From NCBI GenBank assembly GCA_026770025.1, contig JAMXDE010000022.1, forward strand, positions 868,001 through 932,000: a stretch of 64,000 nt of DNA, in the 5' to 3' direction. Numbering within the stretch: the first letter of the stretch is position 1; each line of letters starts with the position of its first letter. This document shows, in pieces, positions 43,467 to 53,121 of the stretch. This stretch comes from Craspedostauros australis (Eukaryota; Bacillariophyta; Bacillariophyceae; Mastogloiales; Achnanthaceae). The notes below the pieces were generated by a model. The model saw only the letters and a list, made by a program, of their open reading frames with translations, had not been told where the DNA came from and made no database searches. The translations under genes were made by a program, and so were the position numbers.

Positions 43467-45890
43467 ATGGCGACGAAAAACGGCACAAGTTTGAAGCACA
43501 CCACCAACGATACGGAGCAAGCATCGAATCGAAACATGACATCAGGAGCAACAGGAGGTCCCAAGCCACCGCCAGAGCCTGATCCGAAGATCGTGGCAGC
43601 AGAATTGATGGAGAGCCAAGGCAGAGTAGCCATCCAGTGGCAAGAGCCTGAAACAACACGGTGGAAAAAACTCCCAAAACAAGTCGCAGCCAACGCCAAG
43701 GCAATCAAAGCCACTGAAGTATACGAAGAAGGTCCGTCATCTCTCCACGACAGAGTCAAACGGATGTACATCCAGAAGGCAACATGGGAAGGCAAGAACA
43801 GTTCAAACGCCTCGGCACACATGCCAAGCACCAAGGAGCTGGCAGAGTTCTTCCAAAAGGTGATGGACGGCAGGACGAACAAATTCGGCACGAGCAGAGT
43901 CGCACAGGACGCACCAGACCGCGTGAAAATCAAGCAACTGGTCGCAGATCTCTCCAAAACGGACCCGACGGAATGCTTCAAGATGGAACTCCACACTGAT
44001 AACAAGTCAATGACTCGAAACCAGATCACATTGGCTTGGGCAGCAGCAGTCCGGCACATGGGGTGCCAATACTCCGACGTCATCATGGCACAGGAAGCAT
44101 CGTCGGACAGCGACGACGACATGGACGGAATCCAACTGGAATCCATTCTGGTCAAACGAACGAGACAGACTTCTCTCACGCAACACACAGTGAAAGTACC
44201 TCCAAAAGCCAAAGTGAGGATTCAGGAGCCAGATGGAGCAGTCAACGAGACGAACCCAAAAGGTGACGCAAGCGGCGACGACGGAACATGGACCAGGGTG
44301 AGACAGTCCTCAGCCCAGATGATGGCAACACCCAGCAGAAAGTTCAACGAACGCTTCGACCTCAGGCTGACCATCCCGAAGAACTCCTCCACACCAATCA
44401 GAGATTTCCAATCCAGATTCGAACTGTGGTTCGACCACGCACTAACAATCGAGCCCAAACTAGTCATATACCCATGGTATAAGCGCCACAAATCAGCAGG
44501 AACCATCTCGGAAAAGGAACCCATCCCTACCGACTGGGACGAGATGAAGAAATTCGTGTGCAGGGCCAAGCCGACAGCAAAGCAATCAGACGTGTACATG
44601 CAACTGAAACTGGGGGGCAGCCAAAACCTGAACGCGCTCACCAGTCGACGAGCAGAGATGGAAGGCGGATACTCGACAGGGGAGTACGCCTACGTCCGAG
44701 ATCTCAAGGACGCAGAGAACATCACGGATGTTGGCTTCCTCGCCTATTCCGGCAACTTCACGAACACAAAGCAAACGATTGGAGTGATCAACCGGCTGCT
44801 GCAACAAATCCAACCCAAACTCCAAGTGGGAGGAAGAATCAAATTCCTAGGCCAGGTTTCAGACGAGACGCGCGAAGAACACCGCAAGAACCTCGGCACC
44901 TGGATCAACACACCATGGGTTGCGCTGCACCTGCACGCCAACACCAGCCACGCCCGGAAGGTATCAAAAGCCCTGGGCAAGGTGTTCAACGCGAAGGACG
45001 CCGACAGAGGGGGATTGAACTACCGATTTGTTCCCAACCCGGGCACATCCACCATCGGAGCAGACACAGCAGCGAAACTCAGGAAGATGACACGCAAACA
45101 CAAGCGCTACGTGCGCCAACTCAAGCGGTTCCGGCTGGACGGCGACGTCTCGCTCGATACTCCAGACGCGCAGACAAAATCGACCACGCTGCGAGAATTC
45201 CTGAATCAGCACAAGACACCAGAAGGAAACCCCTACTTTCACGACGTCAGCACGACACACATGGCAGACGGGGATGAAGACGCCTTGAGCATTGTGGCCT
45301 TTGACGATCGGTACGACCAAGCCAAGAACATTCTGAACTCCATCGCAATCAGGTGCAGAACGGAAATCAACAGCTCCACAGACGACTGGTTTGACGACAA
45401 CATCCTGGAGATGAGTGCGGGGTACGCCAAGGACGCCACAGGACAGGGGTATGAAGACGTCGAATTCGAAGGAGAACTTGACTACATCGTTGACGAAGAT
45501 ATGGGTTCGGTAGAGATCGAAGGCATGGACGAGATCGAAGACAACTCTCCATCAGGATCCCCGGTAGCCAAAAAGCCCAGACTCGAGGATGAGTCATTCA
45601 AGACTTTCAGCTCGGAATGCGGCAAATCGAGGGCATCCACCATCTTCAGCATCCAGGAATCCAAAGACGACAGCGCCGAGATCAAAGAAGACGAGCTGGC
45701 GACAGCCATGCGGCAGGCAAGAGAAGCACAACAAGCAGAAGCCAACAGAAAGAAAGTGGAGGACCAGAGGCAAGAACTCATCGAAAAAGACAGAATCATC
45801 GAGGAGCTGAGAGCCAAACACGCAGAGGAGGAACCCGGGAACTCAAAATCCCCCGGCTTAAGCACGGACGGGGGCCAGCAAACTGATTAA
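43467..45890 (+). CDS. LINE ORF1 (gag-like RNA-binding protein)
   Basis: 807 aa, ATG at 43467 in a strong context (ACCATGG). Position and composition identify it as ORF1 of the LINE: a basic and polar N-terminus, a central ordered part (about residues 285-560, e.g. RFDLRLTIPKNSSTPIRDF and VGFLAYSGNF) that may be RNA-binding, then acidic stretches and a Glu/Lys/Arg-rich coiled-coil-like end (REAQQAEANRKKVEDQRQEL). No zinc knuckle is visible. ORF1 proteins of LINEs package the element RNA in ribonucleoprotein particles. It ends in TAA at 45888-45890, overlapping the open frame of ORF2 by 29 nt. Confidence 0.88.
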   Translation: MATKNGTSLKHTTNDTEQASNRNMTSGATGGPKPPPEPDPKIVAAELMESQGRVAIQWQEPETTRWKKLPKQVAANAKAIKATEVYEEGPSSLHDRVKRMYIQKATWEGKNSSNASAHMPSTKELAEFFQKVMDGRTNKFGTSRVAQDAPDRVKIKQLVADLSKTDPTECFKMELHTDNKSMTRNQITLAWAAAVRHMGCQYSDVIMAQEASSDSDDDMDGIQLESILVKRTRQTSLTQHTVKVPPKAKVRIQEPDGAVNETNPKGDASGDDGTWTRVRQSSAQMMATPSRKFNERFDLRLTIPKNSSTPIRDFQSRFELWFDHALTIEPKLVIYPWYKRHKSAGTISEKEPIPTDWDEMKKFVCRAKPTAKQSDVYMQLKLGGSQNLNALTSRRAEMEGGYSTGEYAYVRDLKDAENITDVGFLAYSGNFTNTKQTIGVINRLLQQIQPKLQVGGRIKFLGQVSDETREEHRKNLGTWINTPWVALHLHANTSHARKVSKALGKVFNAKDADRGGLNYRFVPNPGTSTIGADTAAKLRKMTRKHKRYVRQLKRFRLDGDVSLDTPDAQTKSTTLREFLNQHKTPEGNPYFHDVSTTHMADGDEDALSIVAFDDRYDQAKNILNSIAIRCRTEINSSTDDWFDDNILEMSAGYAKDATGQGYEDVEFEGELDYIVDEDMGSVEIEGMDEIEDNSPSGSPVAKKPRLEDESFKTFSSECGKSRASTIFSIQESKDDSAEIKEDELATAMRQAREAQQAEANRKKVEDQRQELIEKDRIIEELRAKHAEEEPGNSKSPGLSTDGGQQTD

Positions 45891-48800
45891 CACAAGGCTG
45901 GAGGAAGGGGAAGCATCAACACCCACCTCCGCAAGCCAAACGGATGCTCTCGGGGAGGAAGTGCGTCGGAATGAGCACAACCTCCAAGTCTCTTACTGGG
46001 GAGACAACCCACGCGACAAAGGACGCCATACTATACGCATTGGCGCCCTCAACGTGGGCTGTCTACCGGAAGAGACAGGGCACTGGAAAAACAGAGACAC
46101 TTGGGAATGGACAAAGAAACTACAACTCGACGTGGCAATGTTTTCCGAAATCGGGCTGAACTGGTCCAAAGTAGCGAAACGCCACTCATGGCACTCGCGG
46201 ATCAAAGGCCAATACAGCTCATGGCGCCAAACGATGGCGTACAACAAACAAGAGAAGATGGGACCCGTACGACAATGGGGAGGCACGGGCTGCCTGATTA
46301 TCAACGAAACAGCTGGGCGACACAGGGGATCAGCAGAGGATCCAAGGCAGCTAGGACGATGGTCAAGCATGGTGCTCCGCGGCAAAGACGACGCTATTGT
46401 GAGAATTGTAAGCGTGTACGTTCCAACCACATCAGGGAAAGGACCTCGCACGGTTGCAAACCAGCAATCAGCCTGGTTAGAGCTGCAGGGAATCACCGCC
46501 CCACCAATAGCCACCCTCATCGACGACCTGGAAGCAGAAATACAGCAATGGCACACACAAGGCGAAACGATCATACTGGGCGGGGACATCAACATGCAGG
46601 TTGCACACTCACAAATGGCAACAATGCTCGAGCGACAAGGCATGAAGGAAGCCATACTCAGCAAGCATCCCCAACAAGCACCGGTAGCAACGCAAGTCAG
46701 AGCAGAAACAGCAAGAGTGATAGATGGCATATGGGTCTCAGAATCGGTGGGGGTACAGAGGGCAGGATACAGCGACTACGGAAGCTGGGACCACCGTACA
46801 GCATGGATCGAGATCTCCGGTGAAGCCATCTTCGGAGTGAGAAGCCGACCGACCAAGAAATTCGAAGGAAGACGTCTGCAAACGAACAAACCAGCTACAA
46901 TGAAACGATACCAACAAGCAGTCAAGGCTGGATATTCCAAAGCGGACCTGCGGCACCGGTCCGAAAACGTACTGGCTATGCTCAAGGATGACGGGGTCAT
47001 GACTGAGACGCTCATCCAGGAGACAGAAGACATCGACAAAGACAGAAAGGAGATCATGCTCCAAGCAGAACGAGGATCCAGACGAATATTCGCGGGACGA
47101 GTACCATACTCACCAGCTGCCAAAAAAGCGGCAATGGAGAAGAAGTTCTGGGAAATCGCATGGAGGCGACGACAGGGAAAGAGGGTGAGTGCGAGGTGGT
47201 ACGACCGGGCCAAACAGCAAGCCGGCATACGACAGCCAACATCGCACCTCACCGCAGACGACATCCAGCAGCAACGGAAGCTGGCCCACGAGAAGTGGAA
47301 GCTCGTGAAACGGAGCGCTCTTGCACACAGGAGGACCTTCCTTGAGCAACGCGCCGATGAAATGGCAGAAGCTGGCAACACATCCGCCAGCACAGCACTT
47401 GCCGCGATCATCGCCCGAGAAGAGACAGCAGAAACATTCCGGTCAATCAAGCGGACGCTACAAGGCGGAGCCAGCAACAGCAAGGTAACCACGGTCATCG
47501 CCAAAGACGAGCATGGCGAAGAAAGAACATTCAGCAAAGAACGCGAAGTTATTGCCCACTGCATGAAGGCCAACGAGCTCAAGTACAGGCAAGCATACGC
47601 AACACCGCTGCAAAGCGAAGTGTTCGAGCGAAGTGTGAAGCACGGAGGCATCGAAATGGCGACACGACAACACGGTCCATCCATGGACCAATACTCCCAA
47701 GACCTTCTCGCGCAGCTGCAAAACACAAGCCAATTGACGCAGTGGGACGCACGTCGCATGGAGATACCGATAGAGGAACATCAACGAGCCTGGGCCAAAG
47801 CCCGAGAACGCACGGCGTCAGGTCCCTCTGGCTTGCATTTCGGAATGTGGAAAGCAAACGCCAAAATCGAGGAAGCAGCAGCAACCGATGCCGCCATGCG
47901 CGAGATATCTCTACGATCGGGGTACAACCTGGTTCGATGGCTGCGATGCTCTGATATCACTCTACTCAAAGAGGAAGGCAACTACAGGGTCGAACGCTTC
48001 CGTACCATCAGCCTAGTCGAAGGAGATTTCAACATGAATCTGAAGAAGATTGGCAAGGAGATGATGGACCACGCCGAAGTGAATGGGCTTCTGCCAGAAG
48101 AGCAATACGGCAGCCGGAAGTGCAGAAGCGCGGCCGAAGTCAGCTTGAACAACCGACTGACAGGCGACATCATCCGAAGCACGGGACGCACGAGTTTCGT
48201 TTGCTCGAACGACGCGAAGAGCTGCTATGACCGTATGGCGCACGTGCCTCTGCAACTGAGCATGAGCAGCATCGGAGTGCCAACAGTCGTCAGCTCAAGT
48301 GTTGTCGCAGCGGTGGAAACAATGCAACATCACGTGCTCACAGGATACGGCCTGTCTCGCGCCACATACCCCAAGAAGCCGCCCAAACTACAAGGGCTTC
48401 TTCAAGGCCTTGGGGTCTCGCCGGCCGGGTGGGTGGCGATGAGTTCACCGCTCATGAAGATCATGGCAGATCGGGGATACGGATTCTCATCACAGCACCC
48501 AGTCACCAGCGAATCAACTCAATTGGTATGCTTCTCATTCGTCGACGATACCGATATAATCCACACCATCCAAGCCGATGCAACAGACTCAGCAAGATGC
48601 ATACAGGAGGTGCAACAAGTGGTCGACACGTGGGAAGGAGTGCTCCGAGCAACTGGAGGAGCACTGGAGCCGCGAAAGAGTTACTGGTACCTGCTAGCGT
48701 TCAAGTGGAATGGCAAAGCATGGGAATACAAGCAGGACACCGAAGTCCCTGGCAACATCAGCATCAGGCAACCAGACAGTGAAGAAAGGTCAGAGTTACA

Positions 48801-51534
48801 ACGCCTCTCAGTCAAGCAAGCGCGCAAAGCGTTGGGAGTGATGGTGCGTCACGACGGGGTTCAAGAAGACAACGAGCACATGTACACCCAGAAGGCTCGC
48901 AAATGGGCAGATGCTGTAAGAAGGGGAGGGCTGCTCCGAGGGCAAGCCAAGGTGGCGCTACACGCCACTATCATGAAGACCCTGGAATACCCGCTGGCCA
49001 GTGCTACTTTCACCAAGACGGCAGCTGGCAATATCATGCGACCGATGCTCCAAGCAGCGTTGCCGGCCATGGGAGTGCAAAGAAACGTCTCCCGCGCACT
49101 GGCGTTCGGACCGCGACAACATCTGGGACTCGGCATTCCGCACATCTACTACACTCAAGCCACACGACACATTGAAGAAATCATCAAACATTGGAAGGGC
49201 GACACGATCACGGGCAAACTGATGCGAAACGCAATGAGCATCCTAGAACTACAGGCAGGAATGGACCAAGTCTTTACCAGGCCGCAGGACCAATGGAAAG
49301 GCGTCATCAGCGAGTCTTGGATGCGGTCAGTCTGGGCGGAACTCAACGACCTGGGCCTGACAATGCATTTCGAGCACTCGAATCTGGCCACACCAAGGGA
49401 GGGTGACACCTTCATCATGGAGCATATACTGCCACTCGGCCTGCCTCAAGCAACATTGCAAATGGTCAACCACTGCAGGATAGCAAAGCAAGTGCTCTGG
49501 GTATCGGACATAGCGAACGTGGAAGGCGACGCCATACTGCCAACCTCTATCTCTCCAGGGCCAGCACCGTTCCGTCGCAGCCGGATACAATGGCCCCCAG
49601 TCGGAGAGCCGACCACCAGACAATGGAAAGCGTGGGAACAAGCCATCAGCCGCTGCTTCCCGGCATCCCGAGGGCCCACGCGACCGATCGTCCCGCCGCT
49701 CGGCCGATGGCGAGGATACACGTCGCAGGTCCCCCAGTATATGAGAGATCCTAGCACAGACAGAGTGACAAGCCCACAACGCACCGATGTATACTACAGA
49801 CGGATCCCCAGACGAGGACGACGAAAGGAGTACGCCGAAATAACAGGGACGACGACAGCAGGAACGGACCCAGTGGATGGGTACTTCAATGGAAACAACA
49901 TGGTGATATCGGGATGCTCGCAGGGCATACACCCGGCGTCCAGATCGCGAGCCGCAACAATCCACGAAGTGATCCAGCAGCTTCCCAAGGCCTCCGCCTG
50001 GGCGATCGAAAGGTGGGAAATCTTGGGCGAAGCAGAGATCCTGGGCGAAGCTCTACGCGCCGGCACAATGGTGGCCTGCAGCGACGGGTCGGTGGCGAAT
50101 GACAAAGGAGCAGCGGGCGCAGTAATCACAGGCAGTCATCACGGCAAAACAACCAAGCTATGGGTGACATGCCTGACGCCCCGAAGCAGCGACACAATGC
50201 AATCACATCGAGCCGAACTGTCCGGTCTGTACAGCCTCATGGTGACAATCCACAGTATCTGTGTCTCGCAGGGAGTGGAATCCGGGCACGTCACAATCGG
50301 GTGCGACAGCACAGGAGCGCTCAAGGCGCTAGACGAAGATTGGCACCTATCACCTCGATCCACAGATGCGGACCTCATGAGGGCGACGCGCAACAAGATG
50401 AAGCAGCTCCCGGTGAGAGTCACAGGTCGGCATGTAAAAGGGCATCAGGACGACGGAAAACTGTGGCAGGAACTTGATGACTGGGCGAAGATGAACGTGG
50501 AAGCCGACAAGCTCGCCGGCGCACAACGGCGAACCGCTGGAGAATTCTTACCCTACGACGGCATCATTGAAGGCGAGGAAGTACACCTTCGCAGGTGTAT
50601 GAAGATAACCTCTGTGCGCTACGCGCACATAGCAGAGGAAGGTCTGACCGACGGAGTCTTTGAAGTGATGCGACAGAGAAAGGTAATGAAGAGCGCGACA
50701 GGCGTCAGCTGGAATGCAGTCGGCAAGGCCGTTCGAAGCCTGGACCACCCAAAAGCCACCCTAACATTCAAATTGGTGACGGGGGAAGCGGCAGTGGGAC
50801 GCAGAATGAAACAATGGGGTCACCGGCAGTCCAGTCAGTGCCCGAGTTGCAACGCCGAAGAGACGTTCTCGCACGTGTGGGAGTGTCCGGCTGAACACCG
50901 AGCGGCAGCAACGGCCAAACAGATCACAGGCATTCGGATATGGATGATGAAATACCCGACAAGTCCACAAGCAGCAAAAGAAATTGTGGCCATGCTGACC
51001 AGCCAATTTGCCAGCACCGTACACCTCCAACCCTCCAACACTCACGGTAAGATGAAAGAAGCGATTGAACAACAGCGTGCAATTGGTAGCAAATCGCTCG
51101 CGCGCGGGTTGATCGGGTCAAAGTGGATAGAGCTGCAGGAAGCACATCTGGAGAGTCAAGGATCACGGCGATCGCCCCTAGCGTGGGGGGCTGAGCTGGT
51201 CCGGCGCATTTGGCGCATTGCATGGGAACAATGGCGTCTCCGCAACCATGACATGTTCAACAACGACAAGTCTGCGGAGCAGGAGATGATGGAAGCCATG
51301 CGAGACAGGTCTAGCGACCTGGCCGGCATGCTTCACAACGCCAATCCCACGCATCGACGAACCCAGCAATCTTATCCCGGGAGAGACGCCGACGCAGCCA
51401 GCGTTGCGTTGTGGATGGAGCAGGCCTCACGGCTCCTGCACGTCCCCATCGCCGCCGGCCCCCTGCGTAAATGGATGACCGTCAATTCCGGTAGAGGTTT
51501 CCGCTTCTACCGCTCGCCCGATCCCGCTGCATGA
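45862..51534 (+). CDS. LINE ORF2 polyprotein: APE endonuclease - reverse transcriptase - RNase H - zinc motif
   Basis: The frame opens after TAA 45859-45861 and has no ATG before about 46132, inside the endonuclease, so it starts by a non-AUG codon (CTG 45883 sits beside the ORF1 stop; GTG 45961 is another) or by frameshift from ORF1. Numbered from 45961 (1857 aa): endonuclease about 20-300 with GALNVG, FSEIG, VSVYVP, GGDINM, DGIWVS and SWDHRT, the full catalytic set; RT about 600-960 with motif A NDAKSCYDR, motif B QGLLQGLGVSPAG and motif C FVDDTD; RNase H about 1370-1515 with CSDGSVAND, HRAELSGL, GCDSTGALKAL and NVEADKLA; a CPSC...HVWEC zinc-binding motif near 1626. Every catalytic acidic residue I looked for is present, so the protein is probably functional. 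Confidence 0.93.
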   Translation, partial: ARTGASKLINTRLEEGEASTPTSASQTDALGEEVRRNEHNLQVSYWGDNPRDKGRHTIRIGALNVGCLPEETGHWKNRDTWEWTKKLQLDVAMFSEIGLNWSKVAKRHSWHSRIKGQYSSWRQTMAYNKQEKMGPVRQWGGTGCLIINETAGRHRGSAEDPRQLGRWSSMVLRGKDDAIVRIVSVYVPTTSGKGPRTVANQQSAWLELQGITAPPIATLIDDLEAEIQQWHTQGETIILGGDINMQVAHSQMATMLERQGMKEAILSKHPQQAPVATQVRAETARVIDGIWVSESVGVQRAGYSDYGSWDHRTAWIEISGEAIFGVRSRPTKKFEGRRLQTNKPATMKRYQQAVKAGYSKADLRHRSENVLAMLKDDGVMTETLIQETEDIDKDRKEIMLQAERGSRRIFAGRVPYSPAAKKAAMEKKFWEIAWRRRQGKRVSARWYDRAKQQAGIRQPTSHLTADDIQQQRKLAHEKWKLVKRSALAHRRTFLEQRADEMAEAGNTSASTALAAIIAREETAETFRSIKRTLQGGASNSKVTTVIAKDEHGEERTFSKEREVIAHCMKANELKYRQAYATPLQSEVFERSVKHGGIEMATRQHGPSMDQYSQDLLAQLQNTSQLTQWDARRMEIPIEEHQRAWAKARERTASGPSGLHFGMWKANAKIEEAAATDAAMREISLRSGYNLVRWLRCSDITLLKEEGNYRVERFRTISLVEGDFNMNLKKIGKEMMDHAEVNGLLPEEQYGSRKCRSAAEVSLNNRLTGDIIRSTGRTSFVCSNDAKSCYDRMAHVPLQLSMSSIGVPTVVSSSVVAAVETMQHHVLTGYGLSRATYPKKPPKLQGLLQGLGVSPAGWVAMSSPLMKIMADRGYGFSSQHPVTSESTQLVCFSFVDDTDIIHTIQADATDSARCIQEVQQVVDTWEGVLRATGGALEPRKSYWYLLAFKWNGKAWEYKQDTEVPGNISIRQPDSEERSELQRLSVKQARKALGVMVRHDGVQEDNEHMYTQKARKWADAVRRGGLLRGQAKVALHATIMKTLEYPLASATFTKTAAGNIMRPMLQAALPAMGVQRNVSRALAFGPRQHLGLGIPHIYYTQATRHIEEIIKHWKGDTITGKLMRNAMSILELQAGMDQVFTRPQDQWKGVISESWMRSVWAELNDLGLTMHFEHSNLATPREGDTFIMEHILPLGLPQATLQMVNHCRIAKQVLWVSDIANVEGDAILPTSISPGPAPFRRSRIQWPPVGEPTTRQWKAWEQAISRCFPASRGPTRPIVPPLGRWRGYTSQVPQYMRDPSTDRVTSPQRTDVYYRRIPRRGRRKEYAEITGTTTAGTDPVDGYFNGNNMVISGCSQGIHPASRSRAATIHEVIQQLPKASAWAIERWEILGEAEILGEALRAGTMVACSDGSVANDKGAAGAVITGSHHGKTTKLWVTCLTPRSSDTMQSHRAELSGLYSLMVTIHSICVSQGVESGHVTIGCDSTGALKALDEDWHLSPRSTDADLMRATRNKMKQLPVRVTGRHVKGHQDDGKLWQELDDWAKMNVEADKLAGAQRRTAGEFLPYDGIIEGEEVHLRRCMKITSVRYAHIAEEGLTDGVFEVMRQRKVMKSATGVSWNAVGKAVRSLDHPKATLTFKLVTGEAAVGRRMKQWGHRQSSQCPSCNAEETFSHVWECPAEHRAAATAKQITGIRIWMMKYPTSPQAAKEIVAMLTSQFASTVHLQPSNTHGKMKEAIEQQRAIGSKSLARGLIGSKWIELQEAHLESQGSRRSPLAWGAELVRRIWRIAWEQWRLRNHDMFNNDKSAEQEMMEAMRDRSSDLAGMLHNANPTHRRTQQSYPGRDADAASVALWMEQASRLLHVPIAAGPLRKWMTVNSGRGFRFYRSPDPAA

Positions 51535-51690
51535 GTATGCAACACACACAACAACAGACAAGCACGATTACCTCAGAATCCGTACCCCCTCCAGGTTTCA
51601 TACATGGAGTTGAAAGGAGGCGGAGAAAAGCGTCGCCGACGCAGTCGCACCATAAGACCGACTAATCATTGAGTTATTTATTTATTTATT

Positions 51691-51706
51691 TAGCAAAGCA
51701 TACCCA
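51691..51706. repeat. Target-site duplication, right copy (16 bp)
   Basis: TAGCAAAGCATACCCA directly follows the TTTA-repeat tail. Joining 43321 to this copy and reading on from 51707 gives the empty site before insertion. Confidence 0.93.
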
Positions 51707-51872
51707 AAGAGTATGGTACACTCGGAGAGCTCACTCGCAATGTCATTGTCAACAGCATGAAAGCACCACTGTGCTACTAATATGTGTACACATATAATAC
51801 TAGCATCGTGGTTGTTTATGCATATTGACAACCATTATTCGACAGCACATCGAAACGTCTTCTCCGATCACC

Positions 51873-52142
51873 ATGGAGAAGGGAGATGAAGGGAGAGATG
51901 GTCCTCCTCCGAGCAGAAGTGAAAGCCAAGATGCGAAGCGCCGACGCGTCGAGAGAGTTGATAATATCTTTCTCATCGCTCGTATAGTACCACTGGCAGT
52001 GACATGGCCACCAGTGCCAATGCTATCCCAGATCGTCGATGAGCTGGTGATGGCGGAAGCTGCGATAGTATGGTACGACTATGGGATGGCATGTCATGCT
52101 CGAGTCCACGGTACCGTCACGCCTTTGTGGATGGTCTCGTGA
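51873..52142 (+). CDS. Small hypothetical protein or first exon, doubtful
   Basis: 89 aa from an ATG in good context (ACCATGG). The N-terminus is charged with a KRRR nuclear-signal-like patch, then a hydrophobic middle. No recognised domain. It could be a short gene, an exon 1 whose partner I could not find, or a chance frame. Confidence 0.25.
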   Translation: MEKGDEGRDGPPPSRSESQDAKRRRVERVDNIFLIARIVPLAVTWPPVPMLSQIVDELVMAEAAIVWYDYGMACHARVHGTVTPLWMVS

Positions 52143-53121
52143 ATGTCTTCATCCATCGATGCAGAGGTCGCGGTTGCGAATCATTTTGGCTGCGAATACG
52201 ACCAGAGAGGAGAGGAGAGAGAGTAGAGCACGGTACCATTGGCCGTTGGCTCAATGCAGTAAACGATGCGAACGCTGCGCTATCCACCTGCTCTTCGTAT
52301 CGTCACCCAAGAACACACACATGCGATCATGCGCTGGCAAAGAATGTGCAAGTGGAGAGACACTGGTTCAACTGTATGCAAGATACCAAGCAGGATACGC
52401 AAAGTTTGCTTATCGCGGTGAAGCTGCAGAATAGCGGCTCAACCGAGAATTGTGAACCGCACGAGCTCCGAAGTCACCGGACAACCAATTGCGGAGGAAT
52501 TGCAAAAGGAGAACCCGACCGCCGTTTTTGGCAAGGCCTGTCTGCGTGATTGTCTTCCGTTGCGCGTTGCTTTGTGATGAAAGGCGTGCAGGTTAGGTGT
52601 TGCACGCGAGATGAATGTTGTACTATTCTGGTTTCTGGTCAAACCGAACGCCAGCTTAGCGTCTCCGCAGCGCAACAATTATCCTGGGTAGGAGCACAGA
52701 CGAGACCAAGTGCCACGAAGGCAACAACCCGCACAAGTACTGAACTGGGGGAGGAAGCACGGGCGACTTGCTTCGGGCACAACAGGAGAGTTCGGTTGCC
52801 TTCGGAAGAAGGGTGCGAGGATCTTCCCTGTTGTTTCTCTCGCCTTTTGTTTCCCGCCTCACTTTATCGGCTCTTTCTCATGGGCGGCATGCCACCTGAA
52901 GTCAAGTCAACTGAACCCGAAACAGCAGAGCATCCTGCTTACTTCACACGTCCTTCGCCGAGGGAGGTTGATGACTAAAAGACGCCGCTGACGGGTGGTT
53001 TGACTTGTGAAAAATGAGTTGTACTTGGTGGGGCATTAGAATTGTGTGCTATGAAAATATTGTGCAGTTGGTGTCCAACTGCGCAATGTGATTTGGTCTG
53101 TTGGAGTCGTTTCAAACTACT
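52143..53121. other. Intergenic 3' of the HA-domain gene
   Basis: Overlapping short frames (e.g. 52070-52549 and 52550-52978) without motifs. I see nothing supportable. Confidence 0.45.

Larger units (their letters stand above)
43338..51690 (+). mobile_element. Full-length non-LTR retrotransposon (LINE: APE endonuclease, RT, RNase H)
   Basis: An 8353-bp element bounded by a perfect 16-bp duplication. It has a 129-nt 5' leader, ORF1 (43467-45890), ORF2 (open from 45862 to 51534), a 156-nt 3' UTR and a short TTTA-repeat tail (about 51672-51690) instead of poly-A. Both ORFs are intact and no LTRs are present. The domain order (apurinic endonuclease, RT, RNase H, zinc-binding motif) fits RNase H-bearing LINE lineages such as the I group or algal L1-like elements; a phylogeny would be needed to place it. 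RT sequences of this type are, from memory, common in diatom genomes. Intact ORFs and an unmutated duplication indicate a recent insertion by target-primed reverse transcription. Confidence 0.95.
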
